This document shows, in pieces, positions 1-7,598 of a stretch of DNA of 19,840 nucleotides (positions are counted from its first letter, which is position 1; each line of letters opens with the position of its first letter). Source of the stretch: Pseudomonadota bacterium (GTDB lineage: Bacteria; Pseudomonadota; Gammaproteobacteria; UBA5335); NCBI GenBank assembly GCA_002862965.1, contig PKCW01000297.1:1-19840 (forward strand). The letters run 5' to 3'. The notes beneath the pieces were generated by a model that did not search any database, was not told where the DNA came from, and worked only from the letters and a program-made list of their open reading frames with translations. Both the position numbers and the translations under genes were made by a program.

Positions 1-198
1 CAGCACCTGGCCGTTCCAGCTCAGGCGCAGCGTGGCGTCGTCGCGATACTCCACGGTCAGCGGCGCGCCGTCCTCGAGCCGCCAGACCTCGGTGACATCG
101 GCCGAGGCCGTCGCCGTGAACAGCGCTGTCAGCGCCAGCAGCGCCCCGCACCACAGGCGTCGCCCCGCCCTGCCGGCGGATGGGGTAGTCTTCAGCAT
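1..198 (-). CDS. Secreted or lipoprotein-like hypothetical protein, N-terminal part only
   Basis: A leftward frame starts at an ATG at 198 and runs open off the left edge, giving 66 codons. The first residues (MLKTTPSAGRAGRRLWCGAL) are basic, then comes a hydrophobic stretch and an ATASA-D cleavage-like site near residue 33, which is a standard Sec signal peptide. The mature part begins DVTEVWRLEDG and is too short to assign. The gene diverges from the glycosyltransferase gene with about 30 bp between the two starts, so their promoters must overlap or lie inside the coding regions. Periplasmic export is inferred; the function is unknown. Confidence 0.6.
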   Translation of the reverse strand, partial: MLKTTPSAGRAGRRLWCGALLALTALFTATASADVTEVWRLEDGAPLTVEYRDDATLRLSWNGQVL

Positions 199-228
199 CT
201 TGTAAGGTCTCCGCACTTTCGCCGAACC

Positions 229-1287
229 ATGAGCGTACCCGAATCGATCTGCCTGTTGCGCCTGTCCGCCCTGGGCGACGTGACGCATGTGCTGCCCATC
301 GTCCACACCCTGCGCCGGCACTGGCCACAGACGCGGCTGACCTGGGTCATCGGCAAGCTCGAAGCGCGGCTGGTGGGCGATCTGCCGGATGTGGAATTCA
401 TCGTCTTCGACAAGGGCGCAGGCTGGCGCGGCTACCGCGATCTGCACCGCCGGCTGGCGGGACGGCGCTTCGATGTCGCCTTCCTCATGCAGGTCGCACT
501 GCGCGCGAATCTCGCCAGCCTGGCCCTCCGCGCGCCGGTCCGCATCGGCTTCGACCGCGCCCGCGCCAAGGACGGCCATGGCATCTTCATCAACCGGCGC
601 ATCGCTCCCGGTCCGGGCGCACACGTGATCGAGGGTTTCTTCGGCTTTTTGCAGGCCGCAGGACTCGCGGCGCGCGAATGGTGCTGGGATCTGCCCATCC
701 CGGAGGACGCGCGGGCGTGGGCCGCGGCGCAGTGCCCGCCGGATCGGCCGGTGCTGCTGCTCAGCCCCTGTTCCAGCCATCCGCGGCGCAACTGGCGCGC
801 GCAATACTATGCCCGCGTGGCCGATCATGCGGCGCGGCGCCACGGCCTGCGTGTGGTGCTGTGCGGCGGGCCGTCGGCGGCCGAGCGCGCCATGGGGGAT
901 GCCATCCTCGCGGCCACCCCCGGCGAGCCGCCGCTCGATCTCATCGGCAAGGACACCCTCAAACGCTTCCTGGCGCTGCTGGAACGCGCCTGTGTCCTCA
1001 TCAGCCCCGATTCGGGACCGGCCCACATGGCGACCTGCACCGGCACGCCGGTCATCGGCCTCTATGCGGCCAGCAACCCGGCCCGCAGCGGGCCTTTCAA
1101 CAGCCGGCAGTGGTGCGTGAACCGCTACGACGCCGCGGCGCGGCATTTCCTCGGCAAGCCGGCGGCGGAACTCGCCTGGGGCCGCAAGCTGGAGTTTCCC
1201 GGCGTGATGGACCTCATCGAGCCCGAAGCCGTGATCGAGCGGCTCGATGCCCTCATGGCCTGGCGGGCGGCTCCAGACGTCCGGTAA
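229..1287 (+). CDS. Glycosyltransferase family 9 (heptosyltransferase-like)
   Basis: The 352-residue product has the usual length and two-domain GT-B architecture of ADP-heptose:LPS heptosyltransferases (WaaC/WaaF/WaaQ group). The N-terminal domain carries the LSALGDVTHVLP loop (residues 12-23) that ends in the catalytic-type Asp. The C-terminal domain carries DSGPAHMA (261-268) and TGTPVIGLYAASNP, the nucleotide-sugar binding signature of the family. Members transfer a heptose or related sugar onto lipopolysaccharide core at the cytoplasmic face of the inner membrane. The exact acceptor cannot be read from the sequence. The ATG at 229 is the first plausible start; there is no strong Shine-Dalgarno sequence. 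This appears to be ordinary chromosomal DNA next to the element. Confidence 0.88.
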   Translation: MSVPESICLLRLSALGDVTHVLPIVHTLRRHWPQTRLTWVIGKLEARLVGDLPDVEFIVFDKGAGWRGYRDLHRRLAGRRFDVAFLMQVALRANLASLALRAPVRIGFDRARAKDGHGIFINRRIAPGPGAHVIEGFFGFLQAAGLAAREWCWDLPIPEDARAWAAAQCPPDRPVLLLSPCSSHPRRNWRAQYYARVADHAARRHGLRVVLCGGPSAAERAMGDAILAATPGEPPLDLIGKDTLKRFLALLERACVLISPDSGPAHMATCTGTPVIGLYAASNPARSGPFNSRQWCVNRYDAAARHFLGKPAAELAWGRKLEFPGVMDLIEPEAVIERLDALMAWRAAPDVR

Positions 1288-1329
1288 ACACCCCAACCCT
1301 TCCGCAGTGCGTCTGGACCTGCGTCCAGC

Positions 1330-1691
1330 ATGCGGGCGAATCGCGCCTCGGATATTTATCAGCATCCGGTCATGGCGCCCCTCCAGGCGGCGCAAGAGGT
1401 GACGCAGGCGCACCCGGCCGTCCGGGGTGTGCAGGATCCAGTTCTGCAGCCGCCCTTCGGGGTCGTCGGAGACCACGATGTCCCGTCCGCGCTGGCATCG
1501 ACGATCAGGCGGGTGAGCCCGCCGGCCGCGAAGTCCGCGATGGGGTAATAGCTGGAGAGGGTGGGTTGCGGGTCGGCATCGACCAGCAGTACGCGCTGGC
1601 CGATGTCCGCCAGCAGCGCGGCCAGGTTGGCCGCCAGCGTGGTCTTGCCGACCCCGCCTTTCGTCGAAACGATCGTCAATGTCAGAGCCAT
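1330..1691 (-). pseudogene. ParA/Soj-like partition ATPase, frameshifted and truncated
   Basis: The reading from the ATG at 1691 gives [20 protein letters not shown], a canonical deviant Walker A of ParA ATPases, followed by [16 protein letters not shown] (Walker A' type). After about residue 68, near 1480-1490, the frame is wrong. The neighbouring frame continues a ParA-like sequence ([15 protein letters not shown], then [15 protein letters not shown]) down to about 1340, where similarity is lost. So a frameshift and a 3' truncation are both present, and the product cannot be a working ATPase. ParA genes of this kind usually sit at the end of ICEs opposite the integrase. Here the remnant lies immediately before the tRNA fragment and integrase, as would be seen at a junction between two elements. 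Confidence 0.7.
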
Positions 1692-1756
1692 CGGACTCAT
1701 CCCTGTGTGTTGTTGATTGACACCATGGGTGAGATTTGGGATCATCCGCGGCTGTT

Positions 1757-1863
1757 TCGACTTTTCTTTTAGCTTCAATTCTCCTGATCGTTTCGGGCCG
1801 TTAGCTCAATGGTAGAGCAGCTGACTCTTAATCAGGGGCTTCACGGGGATAAAGAAAAGTCGA
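1757..1863. repeat. 13-bp inverted repeat flanking the tRNA-Lys fragment
   Basis: TCGACTTTTCTTT at 1757-1769 is the exact reverse complement of AAAGAAAAGTCGA at 1851-1863. The two arms bracket the tRNA-Lys fragment symmetrically enough (25 and 15 bp away) to suggest recombinase arm sites or the ends of an inserted block. The pairing is read directly; the role is inferred. Confidence 0.6.
1795..1835 (+). pseudogene. tRNA-Lys(CTT) 5' half, probable attachment-site remnant
   Basis: The sequence GGGCCGTTAGCTCAATGGTA followed by GAGCAGCTGACTCTTAATCAG reproduces the acceptor 5' strand, D arm and anticodon arm (CTT anticodon) of a bacterial tRNA-Lys. The variable loop, T arm and 3' acceptor strand do not follow, so no functional tRNA can be made here. 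Anticodon-arm truncation next to an integrase gene points to a recombination or attachment site. Integrases usually restore the tRNA gene, so either the complete copy lies at the other end of the element or this end has decayed. Confidence 0.72.
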
Positions 1864-1871
1864 CCCCAGCC

Positions 1872-1919
1872 AGGGAGCCGACCTCGTGTCGGCGAGGCAA
1901 GCCTGAATCTTGCCTCCCT
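1872..1919. other. Compound hairpin structure in the integration junction
   Basis: Two adjacent stem-loops are visible. GCCGAC at 1877-1882 pairs with GTCGGC at 1888-1893, and GAGGCAA at 1894-1900 pairs with TTGCCTC at 1910-1916. An outer AGGGAG/CTCCCT pair could close both into a three-way structure. There is no gene in 1836-2030. Integrase arm sites or a terminator for a transcript entering from the left are possible; nothing decides between them. Confidence 0.4.
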
Positions 1920-1979
1920 TAATTCCCACCCTCCGGAACCAGCAGCCGGATCCGGGTTTTCCGTGTTCTACTCTTGTCT

Positions 1980-2003
1980 ACAAGGCCCCGTCAAGGGCCT
2001 TGT
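1980..2003 (-). terminator. Hairpin downstream of the integrase gene (no U-tract)
   Basis: ACAAGGCCC at 1980-1988 and GGGCCTTGT at 1995-2003 form a perfect 9-bp stem with a 6-nt loop, 28 bp beyond the integrase stop codon. On the leftward transcript it is followed by TAGACAAG, not by a T run, so it would be a poor intrinsic terminator. It could equally be a recombinase or IHF-associated site. Confidence 0.35.
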
Positions 2004-2030
2004 CCACGGCAGACATGATACAGCATCAGC

Positions 2031-2981
2031 CTAGTCCAGATCGCACGTGGGAACATCCCACGGGCGATTATCCAATTTCTCATGCAGCAGGCGCATTTGG
2101 TCGATGTCCGGATGGACGTACTCCAGGGTCTGCAGGAGGGTGGAGTGCCCCAAATATTGCTGGATGCTCTTGAGGTCCGGATTAGAGCCGCTGGCCAAGC
2201 GCGTGGCCGTCGTGTGCCGGATCCGGTGCGGGCTGATGGTGATGCCTGATTCCTTGCTCAGACGGGCCATGAGCTTGGTCAGGTGCACCTCGATCATCTG
2301 CTGGCCTCGGAATCTTGGATTGAACAGCGGCAAACGGAAGACTTGCTGATCCAGCATCGCATCGTTCTTGTAGCCGCTCGATGACCGAGCATACTCAAGC
2401 GTCCGTTCCCGCAGGACGCTCAGGTCGCCCATGGTTGCCGACGTAAGGGGAATCTTCCATTCCCGCCGGGTCTTGCTGCCTTCGACAGTGAATGTCAACA
2501 CAGCATTGTCCCAGTCAATGTCGCGCCAGCGCAGGGCGACGACCTGGCGGCGACGTGCTCCGGTGGCGTACATGAATCGCAGCAGGATGATCCAGAACCA
2601 CGCCGGTTGATACCGGCCGGGGTTATGGGCCATCAGGTCGCAAACCGTCGCCAGGGCGTCCTGGTGAAGGATTTTCTTTCCGACCTTTGCGACCGGAACC
2701 GAGGTGACCCTGAGAAAGGGATCCTGCTCAAGAAGCCCCGTCTTGAGCGCCCATCGCCATATGGCCTTGGCGTGGCGGTGGTAGTGGTTCCAGGTCGCGG
2801 GCGTTGCCCGCGCCAGAATCCGTTGCCGCCAGTGCAATAGGTCATCCACCGTGAGGGCTTCGAGGTCTGGATCGTTGAGGTCATCGGCGAAGACCTTGCC
2901 CATGCCACGGTAGGATCTCACGCTGGCAGGTCGAAGATGGCGTTCGTTGAGGTATTTTCCCAGTAACTCAGAAATTTTCAT
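2031..2981 (-). CDS. Tyrosine recombinase / site-specific integrase
   Basis: A 316-residue protein of the phage integrase/XerCD family, which cuts and rejoins DNA through a tyrosyl-DNA intermediate and would integrate and excise this element. Residues 1-95 form an N-terminal SAM-like core-binding domain. The catalytic set is complete: Arg143 in ATGARRRQVVALRW, His252 and Arg255 in SPHRIRH, His279 in YLGHS and the nucleophile Tyr288 in LEYVHP. It lies next to the tRNA-Lys fragment, as expected for an integrase beside its attachment site. Its ATG overlaps the relaxase stop by 4 bp (ATGA), so its translation is probably coupled to that of the relaxase gene. Such coupling is uncommon, as integrases usually have their own promoter. 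Confidence 0.92.
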   Translation of the reverse strand: MKISELLGKYLNERHLRPASVRSYRGMGKVFADDLNDPDLEALTVDDLLHWRQRILARATPATWNHYHRHAKAIWRWALKTGLLEQDPFLRVTSVPVAKVGKKILHQDALATVCDLMAHNPGRYQPAWFWIILLRFMYATGARRRQVVALRWRDIDWDNAVLTFTVEGSKTRREWKIPLTSATMGDLSVLRERTLEYARSSSGYKNDAMLDQQVFRLPLFNPRFRGQQMIEVHLTKLMARLSKESGITISPHRIRHTTATRLASGSNPDLKSIQQYLGHSTLLQTLEYVHPDIDQMRLLHEKLDNRPWDVPTCDLD

Positions 2982-4783
2982 CCGGAAACCAGTTTGATGT
3001 GGGGGTTGAAGGCGAGTCTATCGCCATCGGGCAGGACAGCGCCGGGATCCGGGAACAGCATCCCCTTGAGCATGCCGCTCTTGCGCTGGCCTTCGGCCAG
3101 AAAAGTATGGAAGTTCTCGCCGGTGGCGGTTTTGCGATGCAGCGCCAGCTTGCGAACCCGCGTCTGAACATTCTTCCACTCGAGCGGTGTATCCGACTGG
3201 GCAACGAAGTCCTGAAACGCCGCAGGGCTGACCAGGATGAGCCCTTCCGGGATGCGGTGGATCCGGGCATTCTTGGTGTTGATTTCGAGTTTTCCAGACG
3301 TCGCGCCATCCCGCAGCCATTGCAGGAACAGATGTTCGGTTGATGCGCGTTCCCCGCTGGACGGTTGCCGGATCTGCGAGGCCTGCGAGGCTGCATTCAC
3401 ATCCCGCTCTTGGGTTTCCCGCAGGTCCACTGGCTCCTCGAGGAGGGGCTGGAGCAGACTCGCGTCCAATCCGGAGACAGGTGGCTTTAGTTGTTCTGCC
3501 GGAATGGGCGCCTCATCCACCGCCGGCTGCTGAGTCTGCTCATGCGCGGCGCCGGCGTCGCCCTCCCATTCGACGGAGCCTGCAAATCCCTCTGGCCGCT
3601 GACCAGGATCCGGCCACACCGCAGAGAGGGAGAACCGCAGCAAGGTCAGGGTATGCCGCCATTCCCCGTTGGACACTGCTGCTTTCCAGATCGCGCGATC
3701 CCCGCAGGGGATCAGGCTACCGTGCTCTTGGAGCACGTCGAAAATCCGGTCGTTGCTGCTTGGGATACCGCCGACGCCGAGCCCGGCAAGATGCTGCCGC
3801 AGCGCGTCCGCCGTCCGCTTGCTGACCATCCAGAGCCCGTCCCCGGTCACCCATCCCGCGGCGCCGTTGCGGTTGAGAGGCAGTTCGCCCTCCTGGATCA
3901 GATGCCGCAGGGCCATCAGCAGGCGCTCATGCAGCGGCCGGGGGCCTGTGTCCCGCCGCAGCGGACCGGAGATTGGTGCAGCTTCCGGCAGACGCTCGGC
4001 AGGGGATGCTGTCACAGTTCCTTGCAGGTCGCGGGCCACGGAGGCGCTATCGGCTTGGGCCACCATAGCGGCCAGAGACCCGCCTGACTCCCCGTGCAGC
4101 ACAGCGATCCATTCGGCCAACAGGTTCATGTCGGCCGCCATCCATTGCACGGATCGCGGCGGCACCCACCAGGGGGAGAACATCGGCTTGGCGCGATCGT
4201 GCAGGCGATGGCGCCGCTCCTTGCGGTAGCTCGCCAGATAGGCGTCGGCCTGGGCCTGGGTGACAGGACCGGCCCAAGGGTTCCAGGTCTCGCCGGTGGC
4301 CCGGCCGCGCGCATACAGTGTCACGGTCTGGTCGATGGCAGGCTTGCCCAGATCATGAATCAGCGCCGCCGCCAGTACGCCATAGGTCCATCGATCCTGG
4401 AATTCCGCCAGGATTTCGGCGGTCGCGCCTTCGGGCAGCAGGATGCCCCGGCGCAGCCGCAAGGCCAGAATCGCAACTTCAAGTGTGTGGTCCAGCAGGC
4501 CGAAGGGCCGGGCATGGTGATGGGCTTCGGATGCGGGAAACGCTTGGCACCATTCGGCCACCGACCGCAGCAAGGGCATCACCAGAACGGAAAAATGCTC
4601 CTGGGGGAAGCTGCACAGCTCCTGGATTTCGGCAACCGCCTTGCTTCTGGGCTTGAGCAACGCATCAGCCGCCATGATCGGCAGGCCGGGATGCCGCTCC
4701 GCACGGGCATGCGGCTCTTGGTGCCGCGCCTCGGTCAAAGGTGAGGATCGCCGCAGAGCGCTAGAACGCCAGGGAAAAATCAT
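2978..4783 (-). CDS. traI: MobH-family relaxase (TraI_2 type) with HD domain
   Basis: The 601-residue product has the length and layout of MobH relaxases, which nick the transfer origin and pilot the strand during conjugation of ICEs and genomic islands. Residues 85-100 (EAHHHARPFGLLDHT) carry the conserved three-histidine motif. Residues 143-150 (HDLGKPAI) carry the HD-type metal-binding pair. From about residue 480 to the end lies the TraI_2 C-terminal winged domain, with LFLQWLRDG, IPEGLILVSPAAF and GMLFPDPGAVLPDGDRL. The ATG at 4783 is preceded by AGGA at good spacing. The middle region (about 270-450) is proline- and glutamate-rich and looks like a linker. The gene appears intact, so the element may once have been, or may still be, mobilisable. 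Confidence 0.88.
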   Translation of the reverse strand: MIFPWRSSALRRSSPLTEARHQEPHARAERHPGLPIMAADALLKPRSKAVAEIQELCSFPQEHFSVLVMPLLRSVAEWCQAFPASEAHHHARPFGLLDHTLEVAILALRLRRGILLPEGATAEILAEFQDRWTYGVLAAALIHDLGKPAIDQTVTLYARGRATGETWNPWAGPVTQAQADAYLASYRKERRHRLHDRAKPMFSPWWVPPRSVQWMAADMNLLAEWIAVLHGESGGSLAAMVAQADSASVARDLQGTVTASPAERLPEAAPISGPLRRDTGPRPLHERLLMALRHLIQEGELPLNRNGAAGWVTGDGLWMVSKRTADALRQHLAGLGVGGIPSSNDRIFDVLQEHGSLIPCGDRAIWKAAVSNGEWRHTLTLLRFSLSAVWPDPGQRPEGFAGSVEWEGDAGAAHEQTQQPAVDEAPIPAEQLKPPVSGLDASLLQPLLEEPVDLRETQERDVNAASQASQIRQPSSGERASTEHLFLQWLRDGATSGKLEINTKNARIHRIPEGLILVSPAAFQDFVAQSDTPLEWKNVQTRVRKLALHRKTATGENFHTFLAEGQRKSGMLKGMLFPDPGAVLPDGDRLAFNPHIKLVSG

Positions 4784-4979
4784 GACAGCGTCCTGGTCAC
4801 AGTGATGTAATGCCCAATCTTAAAGGGATTTTCAGACGAGGGTAGATCACCGTTGCTAAGGCTTGAGTGGTGGCGCGCATGCTTCGCGGGAGGTGGTCAT
4901 GCATACGGACGTGACCTGCCGGGTGATTATCGGACCAGCTGAAAGTTGAGAGGATGGCTCCCGACAGAGCAAGGAGCCC
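4784..4979. other. Intergenic region upstream of the relaxase gene
   Basis: About 200 bp separate the relaxase start from the first IS remnant. I see no protein-like frame here. This is where the leftward promoter of the relaxase-integrase pair, and possibly oriT, would be expected, but no convincing -35/-10 pair or clear oriT inverted repeat stands out. Confidence 0.4.
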
Positions 4980-5007
4980 ATGCGCAAGACCCGATTCACC
5001 GAAGACC
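4980..5007 (+). mobile_element. IS3-family OrfA remnant (first nine codons)
   Basis: An ATG at 4980 preceded by AAGGAG opens MRKTRFTED, the typical beginning of an IS3-family OrfA transposase. It is cut at 5007 by the left end of another IS3-type element. About 40 bp of likely IS leader precede it. Only the first codons remain, so the family call rests on a short match. Confidence 0.45.
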
Positions 5008-5427
<420 letters not shown>

Positions 5428-5623
5428 GCTGGTTCTCCGGCTTTGCAGCTTGGCGGGCAGTTCAACCCGGATGGTGCGTGCGTGTTCCGTACGTGTTCGG
5501 GGAGTGAGGGATGGCTAGGAGAGAGTGGAATGTGGCGCGAAACTGGCTGACGGGCTGACCGGCGAAGTCCGCAGGCGTTCGCAGGAACCCGCACGAGTAC
5601 GCGGGAGCCTGCGCGATCGGGCA
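5428..5623. other. Non-coding scar region
   Basis: No frame here looks like a protein. The stretch contains a nested inverted repeat (GCAGG with CCTGC, enclosing CCCGC with GCGGG, around 5581-5612). It lies between the truncated small gene and the leftward terminator and probably contains decayed element DNA. Confidence 0.4.
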
Positions 5624-5651
5624 AGAAAAAACCCCAACCGAGAACGGTTGG
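5624..5651 (-). terminator. Rho-independent terminator, leftward
   Basis: On the minus strand CCAACCG, loop TTCT, CGGTTGG is followed by GGTTTTTT (stem 5651-5645 and 5640-5634, T run at about 5631-5625). A 7-bp perfect stem with a tetraloop and a U-tract is a classic intrinsic terminator. It faces the correct way to end the long leftward defence operon, whose last open frame stops at 5843. Confidence 0.75.
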
Positions 5652-5842
5652 AGCTTCAGTATTGGTGGCGGATGGTTGACGGCAGAACTGGGTCCTCGGT
5701 CAGCCATTTCGGACCGGTGTAAACGAGTGCGGATTGTCGCGAGCTCGCGGGTAGGCAGCTGACCAGAAATACCGGAGAGTTGCGGGTGATGGAGCGGTTT
5801 TCCGTAATTTCCGGAGAACTGGCGCAGGCCAACGACACCACC
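5652..5842. other. Untranslated tail of the leftward operon
   Basis: About 190 bp between the last leftward stop and the terminator. The open frames on either strand are short and low in protein character. I see no feature beyond the terminator itself. Confidence 0.35.
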
Positions 5843-6466
5843 TCAGCCTCGCCCATGTTGGCGCAAGTACGCCATCAACCATTCAAAGCGCGGATCAGCC
5901 GCAAGTAGCGGTGCGGCTGACCGGATCGCATCAAGGCAGGCGCCGAGGTCACGGGGCGGCCATTGGGTTTGATCCCCTATCACCAGATTCAGGAAGTCCA
6001 GTGCCTGTTCCGGAAACCTGCCGCAAAGACCTGCCTCGTGTAGCCGATGCACCAGATAGTCCGGGTAGGCCGGCCGTTGCAGCCAGGCGCGGAGTAGCGC
6101 CAATGCCTCCGGAAACGCATCCTGCGCCGCGACGCAGAGGCGGCCGAGGCTTTCGGCGATGGCAGGCGAAATATTGTTCCGGGTCTTGGGCCAGATGGCG
6201 TGGAGGTATGGCGTAACCCGGTTGGTCCAGTAGTCGGCACGCTGATCGCCTGCGCCCTCCAGCGCTCTCACTAATGCCTGTGCGGCATCATGCAACCCGT
6301 CCGGTGGCAGTGCGCGGGTGGCGGACGCCAGCTCGGCGGTGGTGAAAGTGTCAGCCGGGTCGAGGGCAACAAATGTCAGCAACGATGCGTACTGCCCATC
6401 GTGTTTGCCCAAGGCCACAAAGTGACGCGCAGTATCGAGGAAGGCCGGCTTGAGCACTTCTCCCAT
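5843..6466 (-). pseudogene. C-terminal fragment of an unrecognised, probably larger, defence-island protein
   Basis: The frame yields 207 residues from the ATG at 6466 and is also open upstream to about 6520 without any ATG (EALGAQWLPCLDRLL precedes it in frame). No Shine-Dalgarno precedes the ATG or the adjacent TTG at 6469. The sequence is strongly helical, with DYWTNRVTPYLHAIWPKTRN, IAESLGRLCVAAQDAFPEAL and a conserved-looking end LAADPRFEWLMAYLRQHG. It resembles the C-terminal helical-repeat tail of very large proteins found in defence islands. I do not recognise the family. A truncated gene fused behind the TIR gene is the best reading; an intact small gene is possible but less likely given the missing start signals. 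Confidence 0.5.
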
Positions 6467-6501
6467 CAAGAGTCGATCAAGACAGGGTAACCATTGGGCC
6501 C

Positions 6502-7002
6502 CTAGCGCTTCGTGTTTGCATCCTCAATCGCTTTCATCAATGCGGCGTGTTCCCACTTCACTGCTTTGCACCCATTTTGCTGAAACGCTGGTGGTGTTCT
6601 GCCAGGTGGCGCATTGCCGTTGTAAACACCGATGATGCCCTTGCCACGCTTGAGGCTTTCCTCGATCTCCCAGTTGACCCACTTGCTGGAAGCGGTCTTG
6701 TTGGTGAGGTAAACCAGTGTTACCGAGCAACGATCAATCTTTTCGCGAATTTTCCGCTTGATGTGTTCGGCATTCGCGCTGTCGAACGGTTCTTTGACCG
6801 AGTGATCGTCAAAATTCAGGTCCAGCTTGTCGTTCTTGGCTTGGCCGCGAAGCAGATTTACTTCGTCCAGATCTTCATGATCAAAGCTGATGAAAACGTG
6901 CCTGCTGATGTCCCCTTTGGCTTCGGCGAGCCGTTGCTTCACCTTGTCTTCCAGGCTCTTGATATCTGAGCTAAACAAACCACCGCCGGAGCTGCCGCCC
7001 AT
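6502..7002 (-). CDS. TIR-like (DUF1863/ThsB-type) protein with glycine-rich N-terminus
   Basis: A 166-residue protein. After a short variable tail it has RHVFISFDHEDLDEVNLL (residues 34-51), the first strand and helix of the TIR-like fold of DUF1863 and Thoeris ThsB proteins. It then has CSVTLVYLTNKTASSKWVNW and EIEESLKRGKGIIGVY. The WVNWEIE segment (108-114) carries the expected catalytic Glu, probably Glu112. ThsB proteins use NAD+ to make an ADP-ribose-derived signal when phage infection is sensed; that activity is inferred here. Two starts compete: ATG at 7008 overlaps the QueC stop, but the AGGAG sits only 1-2 nt from it and 7 nt from ATG at 7002, so I chose 7002. The product then begins MGGSSGGGLF, and methionine removal would expose a glycine. 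By eye the gene looks more AT-rich than its neighbours. Confidence 0.82.
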   Translation of the reverse strand: MGGSSGGGLFSSDIKSLEDKVKQRLAEAKGDISRHVFISFDHEDLDEVNLLRGQAKNDKLDLNFDDHSVKEPFDSANAEHIKRKIREKIDRCSVTLVYLTNKTASSKWVNWEIEESLKRGKGIIGVYNGNAPPGRTPPAFQQNGCKAVKWEHAALMKAIEDANTKR

Positions 7003-7004
7003 GT

Positions 7005-7598
7005 TCATTCTCCTTCATTGAGTTGAAATTCGAGACAAGCGATGCAGTAACCACAGGGCTGAGCATCACCAGTGTGGCACGAATAGGTCCCGCTTATACC
7101 CTTTTCCGTTGCAAGCCTGACTACATCGGCCTTCCCAAATTCGATCAACGGTGTCAGGACCTTGATCGGGCGCCCCATCGCTGCCGCGATGGCGTGTGCT
7201 GCCTGCGCAAGGAAGGGCTGTCGCTGATCCGGGAACAGACTGAACTGTTCAGCCAGCAGGCCAATGGCAACCGAGGATGCGCCAACTTGATAGGCGTAGG
7301 CGCTCCCGGTCAGCAAAAACAGCAGATTCCGGCCCGGCGTGAAAGCATCTTCCTTCACGTCCATTCCCGCGTTCGTCAGGCCCGACGCGATGATTTGGCC
7401 GAAGCCGCTGAGGTCCATCTTTGTGGGCTTGGGGAGTCCAAGCTGCCGGTGCACGGCTTGGCAGGTCGCCCACTCCTTGGCGGCGGCCCGCTGTCCGTAA
7501 TCGATGAACAAGGGGAACTGCTTGATCTGGTCTTCCTTGGCTATGACTCCAATCAGGGTCGAGTCAAGGCCGCCCGAAACGAGATTCACGAAACTCAC
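7005..7598 (-). CDS. cap9: QueC-like 7-deazaguanine enzyme (Cap9-like)
   Basis: A 197-residue PP-loop protein of the QueC family. Housekeeping QueC turns 7-carboxy-7-deazaguanine into preQ0 with ATP and ammonia. SGGLDS (8-13) is the ATP pyrophosphatase loop, FIDYGQR (31-37) and TPGRNLLFL (88-96) match QueC active-site segments. Cys174, Cys182, Cys185 and Cys188 form the complete zinc site. The family enzyme is about 220-230 residues, so this is a compact version. The GTG start at 7598 overlaps the glycosylase stop (GTGA) and follows GGGAGG at 7 nt. No other queuosine genes (queD, queE, queF) are nearby, and it lies among TGT, OGG and TIR genes, which argues for a defence role like Cap9 of type IV CBASS or QatC. 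Confidence 0.85.
   Translation of the reverse strand: MSFVNLVSGGLDSTLIGVIAKEDQIKQFPLFIDYGQRAAAKEWATCQAVHRQLGLPKPTKMDLSGFGQIIASGLTNAGMDVKEDAFTPGRNLLFLLTGSAYAYQVGASSVAIGLLAEQFSLFPDQRQPFLAQAAHAIAAAMGRPIKVLTPLIEFGKADVVRLATEKGISGTYSCHTGDAQPCGYCIACLEFQLNEGE

Noticed and set aside
678..1772. Rightward frame of 364 codons overlapping the GT9 gene
   Set aside because: Alanine/glycine/arginine-rich shadow of the GT9 gene and the parA remnant in another frame.
5462..5707. Short leftward frame across the terminator
   Set aside because: It spans an intrinsic terminator and has low protein character.
7005..7598. QueC as a housekeeping queuosine gene
   Set aside because: No queD, queE or queF is nearby, and it is embedded between an Ogg glycosylase and a TIR gene with overlapping ends, which fits defence better.
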